DNA from: Streptosporangium becharense
GTDB lineage: Bacteria > Actinomycetota > Actinomycetes > Streptosporangiales > Streptosporangiaceae
NCBI RefSeq assembly: GCF_014204985.1
Contig: NZ_JACHMP010000001.1
Span: 5,518,001 to 5,582,000 of the forward strand
Direction of reading: 5' to 3'
DNA: 64,000 bases
The notes under the pieces are model-generated. The model was not told the origin of the DNA. It was given only the letters and a program-made list of their open reading frames with translations, and made no database searches. The translations under genes and the position numbers were made by a program. Position 1 is the stretch's first letter. Every line of letters starts with the position of its first letter. Below, piece after piece: positions 1-9,066 of the stretch.

Positions 1-96
1 TCCCGCCGGGAGCTGCCGCGCAGGCTCGACTCCCTGACCCGGGGTGAGGAATCGGCCCGCTGGTACATGGCCGAACCCGTTAGTGTCTCCCGTTAA
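1..96 (+). CDS. possible 3' end of an upstream gene (partial)
   Basis: The reading frame starting at base 1 stays open for 31 codons and ends in TAA at 94-96. The translated tail is charged (ends AEPVSVSR) and looks like a C-terminus, but 31 codons without a stop is common at this GC content and no family can be recognised. It may equally be untranslated leader of the following gene. Confidence 0.2.
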   Translation, partial: SRRELPRRLDSLTRGEESARWYMAEPVSVSR

Positions 97-122
97 AAGA
101 TCTTCCAACGGGGACAGGGAAC

Positions 123-557
123 ATGCCGAACATCACGCTGCGCAACACCTTTCACGTCCGGAACACGCCGGAGGCGCTGCGCGCGCACCTGAGCCAGCCG
201 CAGAGCTACGTGGGCCTCTCCCCACTGGTGGTAGCGGTCAAGGACGTCCAGCAGGGGGAGCGCGAGACCCGATACACCTCGGTCGAGCGGTTCACCTTCC
301 TCGGCGTCGTCAAGTACGACAACATGATCAAGGTTACGCTCCGCAGCACGCCGCAGACCGTGGAGGGCGAGGTCGACAGCCCCGGCGGGGTGCGCCTGGA
401 CTACCGCTTCACCCTCAACGACAAGGACGGCGGGACCGAGGTCGAGGATCTCCTCGTGGTGCACGCCTGGGCCCGCCCGCTGCTCGGCTACGCCGCCAAG
501 AAGGCCCGGCAGGTGCAGCTCGCCCGCGCCGGGATCCTCGCCTCGCGCCTGGGGTGA
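123..557 (+). CDS. SRPBCC (START/Bet v1-like) family protein
   Basis: 144 residues, the size of a single SRPBCC fold. The alternating beta-strand pattern (residues 5-12, 34-42, 49-72, 78-96), the run EVEDLLVVHAWARPLLGYAA and a long basic C-terminal helix (about 108-142) match small ligand-binding proteins of the polyketide-cyclase/START superfamily. Ligand and role are not evident. A purine-rich ribosome-binding site (GGGGACAGGGA) precedes the ATG. The gene stands alone and converges on the aldo/keto reductase. Its last codons and stop are tandemly duplicated downstream (540-587). Family assignment is from fold pattern, so moderately sure. Confidence 0.8.
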   Translation: MPNITLRNTFHVRNTPEALRAHLSQPQSYVGLSPLVVAVKDVQQGERETRYTSVERFTFLGVVKYDNMIKVTLRSTPQTVEGEVDSPGGVRLDYRFTLNDKDGGTEVEDLLVVHAWARPLLGYAAKKARQVQLARAGILASRLG

Positions 558-587
558 CGCGGTGCCTCGTGCCTGGGGTGACGCGGT
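540..587 (+). repeat. 24-bp tandem repeat x2 carrying the stop codon
   Basis: Copy 1 (540-563) contains the last five codons and TGA stop of the SRPBCC gene; copy 2 (564-587) follows directly with one C/T difference, and so repeats the stop codon at 579-581. The unit length is a multiple of three, so readthrough of the first stop would meet the second in frame. Confidence 0.9.
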
Positions 588-690
588 GACGGCCATGACG
601 GGATCGGCGCGCCGGGGGCGGGGGCACTGCGCCGGTCGTCCGGAGCGGCGGAGCGAGGTCCCCCGCCGGGGGCGGGGCGAGCACGCCGGG

Positions 691-1671
691 TCACTTCTCC
701 ACGGGAGACATGTCGGCGTACCGGTCACCGCGGGCCGCTCCGGCGGGCACGGCCGCCTCAAGGGAGGCGAGCTGCTCGGGGGTGAGCGCGATGCCGGCCG
801 CGGCGGCGTTCTCCTCCAGGTAGCGCAACCGCTTGGTGCCCGGGATGGGGATGACGTCCTCACCGCGGGTCAGCAGCCAGGCCAGCGCGAGCTGGGCCGG
901 GGTGCAGCCCACCTCGTCGGCGATCTCGCGGACCTCCGCGACGAGTGCCTCGTTGGCGGCCCCGTTCTCCCCGGCGAAGCGTGGGTGGTGTTTGCGGAAG
1001 TCGTCCTCCGGCAGCTGTTCGGCCGGGGGCAGCGTGCCGCCGAGCAGCCCCCGGCTGATCGGCGAGTACGCCACCAGGGCGACGCCCAACTCCCGGGCGG
1101 TCGGCAGGATCTCCTCCTCCAGCCCGCGGGTGAACAGGGAGTACTCGCTCTGCAGCGCGGAGATCGGATGGGTGGCGTGTGCCCTACGCAGGGTCTCCGC
1201 GCTCACCTCCGACAGGCCGATCCGGCCGACCTTGCCGGCGGCGACCAGCTCGGCCATCGCCCCCACGGTCTCCTCGATCGGCACCGTCGTGTCCCGGCGG
1301 TGCAGGTAGTACAGGTCGATGTGGTCCACGCCGAGCCTGCGCAGCGAGGCGTCGGCCGCCCGGCGCACGTACTCGGGACTGCCGTCGATCCGGCGGCCGG
1401 CCTCCTCGTCGGTCCTGACGATGCCGAATTTGGTGGCGAGCACCACCTCGTCCCGGCGGCCCGAGACAGCGCGTCCGACCAGTTCCTCGTTGTGTCCCCT
1501 TCCATACATGTCTGCGGTGTCAAGAAAATTCACCCCCAGGTCGAGAGCGCGATGGATCACCGCGATCGACTCGGTCTCGTCGGCCCGGCCGTAGAACTCC
1601 GACATGCCCATGCAGCCGAGCCCGATGGCCGACACCTCCGGACCCCCCTGCCCGAGGCGGCGCTTGTTCAT
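691..1671 (-). CDS. aldo/keto reductase (YakC/Tas-like)
   Basis: 326-residue cytosolic NADPH-dependent oxidoreductase of the AKR TIM-barrel family, likely reducing a small carbonyl. The catalytic tetrad is visible: Asp51 in FLDTA, Tyr56 in DMYGRG, Lys81 in ATKFG and His124 in YYLHRRD; the cofactor-binding C-terminal motif [14 protein letters not shown] is present. ATG at 1671 overlaps the stop of the upstream merR-type gene by 4 bp (ATGA), so the two are co-transcribed and translationally coupled. In such pairs the MerR protein usually controls the reductase in response to an electrophile or aldehyde; that ligand is an inference here. Confidence 0.95.
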   Translation of the reverse strand: MNKRRLGQGGPEVSAIGLGCMGMSEFYGRADETESIAVIHRALDLGVNFLDTADMYGRGHNEELVGRAVSGRRDEVVLATKFGIVRTDEEAGRRIDGSPEYVRRAADASLRRLGVDHIDLYYLHRRDTTVPIEETVGAMAELVAAGKVGRIGLSEVSAETLRRAHATHPISALQSEYSLFTRGLEEEILPTARELGVALVAYSPISRGLLGGTLPPAEQLPEDDFRKHHPRFAGENGAANEALVAEVREIADEVGCTPAQLALAWLLTRGEDVIPIPGTKRLRYLEENAAAAGIALTPEQLASLEAAVPAGAARGDRYADMSPVEK

Positions 1672-2030
1672 TGGTTCTCCCGCGTGATGTAGAAATCGAT
1701 CTTCTCGTCGAGGACCGTCAGATCCCCGGTCAGCTGTGTGATCCGTGCCTCGACCCGCGCGCGGTGGGCCTGGAGCATCCGTCGCCGTTCGGCGAGGGTC
1801 GCCGGGCCCCGCCTGCGCAGCTCGGCGTAGCGGCACATGTCGGCGATCGGCATGCCGGTCGCGCGCAGCCTGGTGAGGAAGCGGAGCCACTCCAGGTCCG
1901 GCGCCGTGTAGCTGCGGTGCCCGCCGGCGTTCCGGCCGACCTCGTGGATGAGCCCGATGCGTTCGTAGTAGCGCAGCGTGTGCGCGCTCAGCCCCGACTT
2001 GCGGGCGGCCTCCTGGATGGTCATCCCCAT
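1668..2030 (-). CDS. MerR family transcriptional regulator
   Basis: 120 residues. N-terminal winged helix ([20 protein letters not shown], residues 3-22) followed by the MerR wing RIGLI and a dimerising coiled coil (about 75-115). No cysteine cluster is present in the C-terminal part, so it is not a metal sensor of the CueR/ZntR type; it resembles AdhR/YhdM-type regulators of redox enzymes. Start chosen at ATG 2030 (alternative ATG 2024): the -10 element of the upstream promoter lies 7 nt before it, which rules out the longer forms and implies a leaderless mRNA. Operon with the aldo/keto reductase downstream. Confidence 0.92.
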   Translation of the reverse strand: MGMTIQEAARKSGLSAHTLRYYERIGLIHEVGRNAGGHRSYTAPDLEWLRFLTRLRATGMPIADMCRYAELRRRGPATLAERRRMLQAHRARVEARITQLTGDLTVLDEKIDFYITRENQ

Positions 2031-2037
2031 GGGAACC

Positions 2038-2069
2038 ACCTTGCCCCTTAGAGCGCGCTCCACGTCAAG
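2038..2069 (-). promoter_or_regulatory. MerR-type promoter with 19-bp spacer and operator
   Basis: Reading the minus strand: -35 TTGACG (2063-2068), 19-bp spacer, -10 CAAGGT (2038-2043). The over-long spacer holds an inverted repeat centred on GGAGCGCGCTCT, bounded by CTT and AAG. A 19-bp spacer occupied by a dyad is the hallmark of MerR-activated promoters, and the sequence resembles known AdhR-class operators. Transcription would start at or next to the regulator's ATG. Confidence 0.8.
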
Positions 2070-2305
2070 CGGGCCCCTCCGGGGTGGCCTCATGAGACGG
2101 CTGCGGAAAGGGTTACCCCGACAGGGACGACCCTGAGAGGGCCGGCCCTACCCCCGGCGGTAGCCTCCCAGCTCACGGCCCCGGCGCGGGGGGCATCCCC
2201 GGAGGGTGGGCACCCCCGCGTCCCGGGGTCGCTCCGGGATCGGTCAGGGGCGGCCGGGGGCTGTCTCGGATGTTCCGGCATCCCGTCCGTCGCCATGGTT
2301 GAGCC

Positions 2306-2935
2306 ATGGGACAGCAGGCGCTCACCGGAACCAGGATGATCTTCGGCGGCTACGCGGCGATCGGTGCCGGGGCCGCGACCATGCTCGGGCTGCACGTGGC
2401 CACCGGCCTCGACCCGGTGCACACCGTGATCAGTGAGTACGCCTTCGAGGCGGACGGCTGGCTGCTCCCCCTCTCGCTGACCCTCTTCGCCGCCGCCGCG
2501 ACGGTCATCGCCGCCCTGCTGTCCCGGCACCGCGAGAACCGGGGAGCCGCCCTGCTGGTCGGGCTCTGGGGCCTGTGCATGCTGCTGGTCGGCGCCTTCC
2601 CGACCGACGCGCCCGGCGTGCCGCTGTCGATGTCCGGAGGCATCCACCGGTACGCGGCGTTCGTGGCCTTCATGGTGATGCCGGTCGCCGGGCTCCTGCT
2701 GGCCGGACGGCACGCGGGCACCCCCTACGCCCGGCCGGTGCGGCTGCTCAGCCTGGCCGCACTGGGCGTGCTGGTCCTGGTGGTCCTGCCGTACGCGGTG
2801 CGGATGCTGGGGGTGGAGCTGACCAACGACGACATCCCCGCGGGGGTGACGCAGCGGCTGGTGGTGGGCTTCGAGGTCGCGGCGCTGACCGTGATGGGCC
2901 TGATGGCCGGTGCCCGGCCCGGTCGGGCACCGGTC
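2306..2935 (+). CDS. DUF998 family membrane protein, no in-frame stop
   Basis: About 210 residues of a DUF998-type integral membrane protein: six hydrophobic helices (residues about 10-32, 50-72, 82-100, 112-132, 147-167, 190-205), with the family-like segments HTVISEYAF and GGIHRYAAFVAFM. The likely family C-terminus is near base 2935, yet the frame has no stop until 3973, deep inside the next gene. All three plus-strand frames are open from about 2930 to 3018. A 10-bp hairpin (2907-2933) sits at the expected end. CATGGT lies 6 nt before the ATG, suggesting a leaderless start. A frameshift, lost stop or sequence error is likely; end coordinate is an estimate. Confidence 0.65.
2907..2933 (+). 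terminator. hairpin at the end of the DUF998 gene
   Basis: Perfect 10-bp arms CCGGTGCCCG (2907-2916) and CGGGCACCGG (2924-2933) with a 7-nt loop. There is no T-tract, so at most a weak terminator or mRNA 3' stem; it marks the probable original end of the DUF998 gene. Confidence 0.45.
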
Positions 2936-3017
2936 GAGAGTTCTCCTCCGTACTTTTCGGGATTTGTCACCTGGATGCCGTACGCTCCCGAGCAATCGAT
3001 CAACGGAGAGGTGGAGC

Positions 3018-4457
3018 ATGGCCACGCAGAGCACGTACCTGGAGCTGTCGGAGGACGGCGGGGGCTCGCACAAGTTCTACGAGGTCGTGCTCGACGGAAC
3101 GCAGGTGACGGTCAGGTACGGCCGCATCGGCGAGACCGGTCAGGCCAAGACATCGGCCTTCGCCACCGAGGCCAAGGCCCAGGCCGCCGCCGCGAAGAAG
3201 GTCGGCGAGAAGCTCCGCAAGGGGTACGCCCCCGCGGTCCAGGGCGTGCGCCAGCGCCGCGCCGTCACCCGGCGCAGCATCGAGAGCGTCCGCTCCACCG
3301 CCTCCCAGGCTCCGGTGCTGTGGCGCTTCGCCAGCGGCGCGGCGGCGTTCGGCATCTTCGTCGACGCCGAGCGCTGCTGGGTCGGCAACCAGAACGGCGA
3401 CGTCTACACCGTCACCCACGGTGGCACCGTCACCGGCCGCTTCCGCCTGCCCGACGGCGTCAAGTGCATCGTCGCCGACGACTTCTGGATCTACGCGGGC
3501 GCCGACGACGGCAAGGTCTACGACCTCAGCGGCAAGGTTCCCCGGGTCGCGTACGAGATCGCCGAGGACGTCGACATCTACTGGCTCGACATCCACGAGG
3601 GGGTGCTGGGCGTCTCCGACCGGGCCGGCCGGATCACCACCATCGACCACGAGGACGAGTTCCAGTGGGCCCGCAAGGGCCGGGGCGACTCGGCGTGGAT
3701 GGTCCGCTGCGACGACGACGCCGTCTACCACGGGCACTCCACCGGGGTGGCCCGCTACGACGCGGCCGACGGCACCCCGGTCTGGGAGACGCCCTTGCAA
3801 GGCGCCGTGCTGTTCGGCTGGCAGGAGGACGACTCGGTCTACGCCGGCACCTCGCGGAGCGCCGTGCACCGCCTGCGCAAGTCGGACGGCGCCTCCGAGG
3901 CGGTCTACCACTGCGACGCCACCGTCTTCTCCTGCGCCACCGCCCCCGGCGGACGCTACGTCTTCGCCGGTGACAGCCACTCCTCCATCTACTGCTTCGA
4001 CCAGAGCGGCGAGCGTCTGTGGAAGCTCGCCACCGGCTGCGGTTCGGCCTTCTCCATGCAGTACCTGGACGACCGCCTCTACATCGTGACCACCGACGGC
4101 AGCCTGGCCTGCATCGACGCCACCGAGACGGCCATCAGGGCGGCCCAGGAGGGCAACGTGCCCAAGCCGGTCGATGTCAAGGCCGCCGCGAGCCTGACCG
4201 CGGTCGAGGCGACCGCCACGCTGGAGACCGTGGCGTTCGACGACCCCTCCGGCGCCGACGGGGTGATCCTGGAGTGCGTCCGCGAGGGGGATCGGCTGCG
4301 GGTACGGGTGGTCAGCGGGGGTTACGACTCGCTGCGGAACGTGCAGTTCCCCAAGGACGTGCGCGAGGCCGGGGCACGCTACCTGGTGGACGGCGTCCGC
4401 CTGTCGGAGCGGGGCGGCTTCTACCGCGCGTACGGCGACATCAGGCGCCTGCGCTGA
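3018..4457 (+). CDS. WGR-domain protein with PQQ/WD-like beta-propeller
   Basis: 479 residues. Residues 1-72 form a WGR domain: the signature is RYGRIGE (Tyr in place of Trp), followed by the lysine-rich helix typical of the fold. Residues about 95-380 are repeated blade motifs with recurring DG and W/Y turns (DGKVYDLSGK, DSVYAGTSRS, FAGDSHSSIYCFD, TTDGSLACID). The last 100 residues are a further beta-rich region. WGR domains bind nucleic acid or occur with MoxR/VWA-type systems (MolR/YehI family); the propeller suggests a protein-interaction or ligand role. No catalytic domain is seen. Strong ribosome-binding site GGAGAGGTGGAG supports ATG 3018. Followed by a clear terminator. Confidence 0.85.
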   Translation: MATQSTYLELSEDGGGSHKFYEVVLDGTQVTVRYGRIGETGQAKTSAFATEAKAQAAAAKKVGEKLRKGYAPAVQGVRQRRAVTRRSIESVRSTASQAPVLWRFASGAAAFGIFVDAERCWVGNQNGDVYTVTHGGTVTGRFRLPDGVKCIVADDFWIYAGADDGKVYDLSGKVPRVAYEIAEDVDIYWLDIHEGVLGVSDRAGRITTIDHEDEFQWARKGRGDSAWMVRCDDDAVYHGHSTGVARYDAADGTPVWETPLQGAVLFGWQEDDSVYAGTSRSAVHRLRKSDGASEAVYHCDATVFSCATAPGGRYVFAGDSHSSIYCFDQSGERLWKLATGCGSAFSMQYLDDRLYIVTTDGSLACIDATETAIRAAQEGNVPKPVDVKAAASLTAVEATATLETVAFDDPSGADGVILECVREGDRLRVRVVSGGYDSLRNVQFPKDVREAGARYLVDGVRLSERGGFYRAYGDIRRLR

Positions 4458-4530
4458 CCCGTCCGCGGATCGCGTCCACGAGGCCCGCGCTTCGGCGCGG
4501 TTCACGTTCGCGACGTCCCGCGCTTCGACC

Positions 4531-4569
4531 TGGCCCGCCGGTCTCCGGCTCGGCGGGCCAGGGTTTTTT
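4531..4569 (+). terminator. rho-independent terminator
   Basis: Perfect 10-bp stem TGGCCCGCCG (4531-4540) / CGGCGGGCCA (4551-4560), 10-nt loop, then six T (4564-4569). The most canonical intrinsic terminator in the window; ends the WGR transcript. Confidence 0.93.
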
Positions 4570-4608
4570 GAGCGGAAAAGCCGGTGTCCGTGGCGCTATG
4601 GTGCAGGC

Positions 4609-5133
4609 ATGTTTCGTGGAGACAGGGTCCTGCTGAGGGCTCTCACCAAGGACGACATCGTCACCCTGCACCGGCTGCACGAGGACGTGGAGACGGAGGT
4701 CGGTGCCATCGCGACGCCGTGGCTGCCCCAGACGGTCGAGCAGGCCGTCGCCGCGTACGAGAAGCGGGAGCCCGACGCGGACAAGGTCGACTTCGCCGTC
4801 GAGTCGCTCTCCGGGGAACTGCTCGGGTGCGGCCTCGTGTGGGGCATCGACGCCTTCAACCGCAACGGCCACCTGGGCTTCTCGCTGCTGCCGGAGGCGC
4901 GCGGCCGGGGGTACGCCCCCGAGGCGCTGCGGCTGCTGTGCGACTACGCCTTCCGGATCCGCGGCCTGCACCGGCTGGGCCTGGAGACGCTCGTCACCAA
5001 CACCGCGATGATCGCCGCCGCGGAGAAGGCCGGTTTCCAGCGCGAGGGCACGCTCCGCGAGCACGCCTGGGTGGCCGGCTCCTTCGCCGACGTGGCGGTG
5101 TTCGGCCTGCTCGCCGCGGAGTTCGCCGGCTGA
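4609..5133 (+). CDS. GNAT N-acetyltransferase, RimJ/RimL type
   Basis: 174 residues, full length for a RimJ/RimL-like acetyl-CoA-dependent acetyltransferase. Motifs: RVLLRALTKDD start (residues 6-16), the strand IDAFNRNGHLGFSLLPEARG, the acetyl-CoA pyrophosphate loop RGRGYAPEAL, and the C-terminal NTAMIAAAEKAGFQREGTLRE. Substrate may be an N-terminal amine of a protein or an antibiotic amine; not decidable. TATGGT (4597-4602) lies 6 nt before ATG and no Shine-Dalgarno sequence is present, so the mRNA is probably leaderless. The gene begins just after a strong terminator and stands alone. Confidence 0.92.
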   Translation: MFRGDRVLLRALTKDDIVTLHRLHEDVETEVGAIATPWLPQTVEQAVAAYEKREPDADKVDFAVESLSGELLGCGLVWGIDAFNRNGHLGFSLLPEARGRGYAPEALRLLCDYAFRIRGLHRLGLETLVTNTAMIAAAEKAGFQREGTLREHAWVAGSFADVAVFGLLAAEFAG

Positions 5134-5300
5134 CGGCCCCGGCCGACCCACCCGACCCGACCCGACCCGGCTCACCCCGGCTCACCCCGGCCGGGTTGGG
5201 CTGGTCAGGCCGGCCCGTGCCCGCCGGGCACGCCCGGGTCTCCGGCCCCTCTTCCGGTGCGGGCCGTCCCCGGCGGGTGACGCCGGGGGCGGCCACGGGA

Positions 5301-5346
5301 CCTGTCGTGTCCGCTGTGCCTGTCGCGTCTACCGTGTCTGTCGCGT

Positions 5347-5354
<8 letters not shown>
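5301..5354 (-). repeat. 18-bp tandem repeat x3 carrying the tex stop codon
   Basis: Three 18-bp units (5301-5318 degenerate, 5319-5336, 5337-5354). The last two share CTGTCGCGTCTACCG. Unit 3 contains the TAG stop of tex (5347-5349); unit 2 repeats it in frame at 5329-5331. Confidence 0.85.
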
Positions 5355-7707
<2,353 letters not shown>

Positions 7708-7771
7708 GATCTCTCTTCCTCTGTGATGGCGTCCCCAAGCTACCGCGTCACCCCCGTGCCGGGCCGGGGAG

Positions 7772-7861
7772 CCGGAGGGACGGGGCCGCGGTGGCCGCGG
7801 GACGGGTCCGCGGTCACCGGAGGGACGGGGCCGCGGTGGCCGCGGGACGGGCCCGCAGTCG
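7772..7861. repeat. 45-bp tandem repeat x2
   Basis: Units at 7772-7816 and 7817-7861 with few differences, then the first bases of a third unit. It lies between the divergent tex and the two-repeat membrane protein gene, roughly 65-155 bp upstream of the tex start. Units are G-rich and contain CCGCGG palindromes. Confidence 0.85.
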
Positions 7862-7941
7862 CCGGAGACGGCAAAGAGCACGCAATCCCGGTGCAACCGG
7901 TGCGCAAGCGGTCCGGCGTTACCTGTCCGCGTCACGGTCGG

Positions 7942-7984
7942 CGGTCGGCCGGCGGTCAACCGGCGGTCGGCCGGCGGTGATCGG
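7942..7984. repeat. 11-bp tandem repeat x4
   Basis: Four units of consensus CGGTCGGCCGG (7942-7952, 7953-7963, 7964-7974, 7975-7984). One unit per helical turn, each partly palindromic (CGGCCG), just before the start of the gene at 8005; could be a protein-binding array or simple slippage. Confidence 0.8.
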
Positions 7985-8004
7985 CATCGAGAAGGGAAAC
8001 GGCG

Positions 8005-8901
8005 ATGGCGCGGACGGTCAAGCTCGGCATGGTCATGGCGGGGGTGGGCCTCGTTCTGGAGATCGCCGGGTTCATGGGCATGATGATGATCTGGCCGTTC
8101 CCCTCGTGGGGGGTTCCGGCACTGGTGGCCGGAGGCGTCGTCATGGCTGCGGGGATCGTGATGGCGACGACGTCCTACCAGGCCGGCGTCATGCGCAGCG
8201 TGATGTCGGACCTCGGTGCCGGTCAGCCGGGCGGCGCCTCCAGAGGAAAGGCGGGCGGCTTCTCCGGCGGTCAGCCGGGCGGCGGTTCGTCCTTCGGGGG
8301 GCTCTTCGCCATGGTCGGCGACATGGTGCGGGGCAACGACGACCTCCTCACCGGAGGGCTGCCCGCGACCGCCATCGTGGTCTCCATGCGCGACACCGGC
8401 ATGACCGTCAACGACACGCCGGTGGTCGCCTTCGAACTGGACGTGCGCGCCGAGGGGACGGCCCCCTACCGGGTCTCGCACCGTGAGCGGCTGCCCCGGC
8501 TCCTCGTCGGGGCCGTCCTGCCCGGGACGGCCCTCGCCGTGCGGGTCGATCCGGCGAACCCGGACCGGCTCACCGTCGACTGGAGCACCTTCCCCGCCCA
8601 GGCCGGGCCGCCGGCCACCGAGCGTCTTTCCGCCGCGGACCTCATCGCCAGGGGCCTGCCGGGTACCGCCACCGTCGAGGGCACCTTCTCGACCGGCGGC
8701 ATGACCGCGGAGAACGGCGACCCGATCGTCGGGTTCGTGCTGCGGGTGGAGCCGGGCGACGGCCGCGCGCCGTATCAGGTCAGGATCGGTCACCGGGTGC
8801 CGCCGGAGCACCTGCACCGCACGTTGCCGGGCACCCGGTTGCCGGTCAGGATCGCCCCGGAGGACCCGGAGAAGGTCGCCGTCGACTGGGAACTCGCGTG
8901 A
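8005..8901 (+). CDS. membrane protein with two homologous C-terminal domains
   Basis: 298 residues, family not recognised. Two N-terminal membrane helices (about 7-30 and 38-56), a glycine-rich linker (70-100), then two homologous extracytoplasmic or cytosolic domains: [20 protein letters not shown] (about 115-134) and [20 protein letters not shown] (about 215-234), each continuing with V(A/G)F(E/V)L(D/R)V and APY(R/Q)V. Both copies end in DW(S/E), following RVDP/RIAPEDP. The duplication indicates internal gene duplication of one beta-rich unit. Monocistronic; function unknown. Confidence 0.85.
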   Translation: MARTVKLGMVMAGVGLVLEIAGFMGMMMIWPFPSWGVPALVAGGVVMAAGIVMATTSYQAGVMRSVMSDLGAGQPGGASRGKAGGFSGGQPGGGSSFGGLFAMVGDMVRGNDDLLTGGLPATAIVVSMRDTGMTVNDTPVVAFELDVRAEGTAPYRVSHRERLPRLLVGAVLPGTALAVRVDPANPDRLTVDWSTFPAQAGPPATERLSAADLIARGLPGTATVEGTFSTGGMTAENGDPIVGFVLRVEPGDGRAPYQVRIGHRVPPEHLHRTLPGTRLPVRIAPEDPEKVAVDWELA

Positions 8902-8998
8902 GGCGCCGCACCTCTTCTTGCGGATCACAAGTGTGGTGCAGTGAACTTCAAATCGGTGGGTGTTGTCTTGGCGCATGATTTTCATCGAGTTTCACGCG

Positions 8999-9025
8999 GG
9001 TGATCCGGGTGATCCGGGTGATCCG
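8999..9025. repeat. 9-bp tandem repeat GGTGATCCG x3
   Basis: Three perfect units (8999-9007, 9008-9016, 9017-9025) plus a partial fourth, in the leader region of the pseudokinase gene. Confidence 0.9.
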
Positions 9026-9066
9026 GGTGGTCGGCGTTGCGGGGTCCGTGGTCGTGGAGCGGTGCG

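Noticed and set aside
1671-1890. N-terminal extension of the aldo/keto reductase
   Set aside because: It would overlap the MerR gene; conserved AKR start is at 1671.
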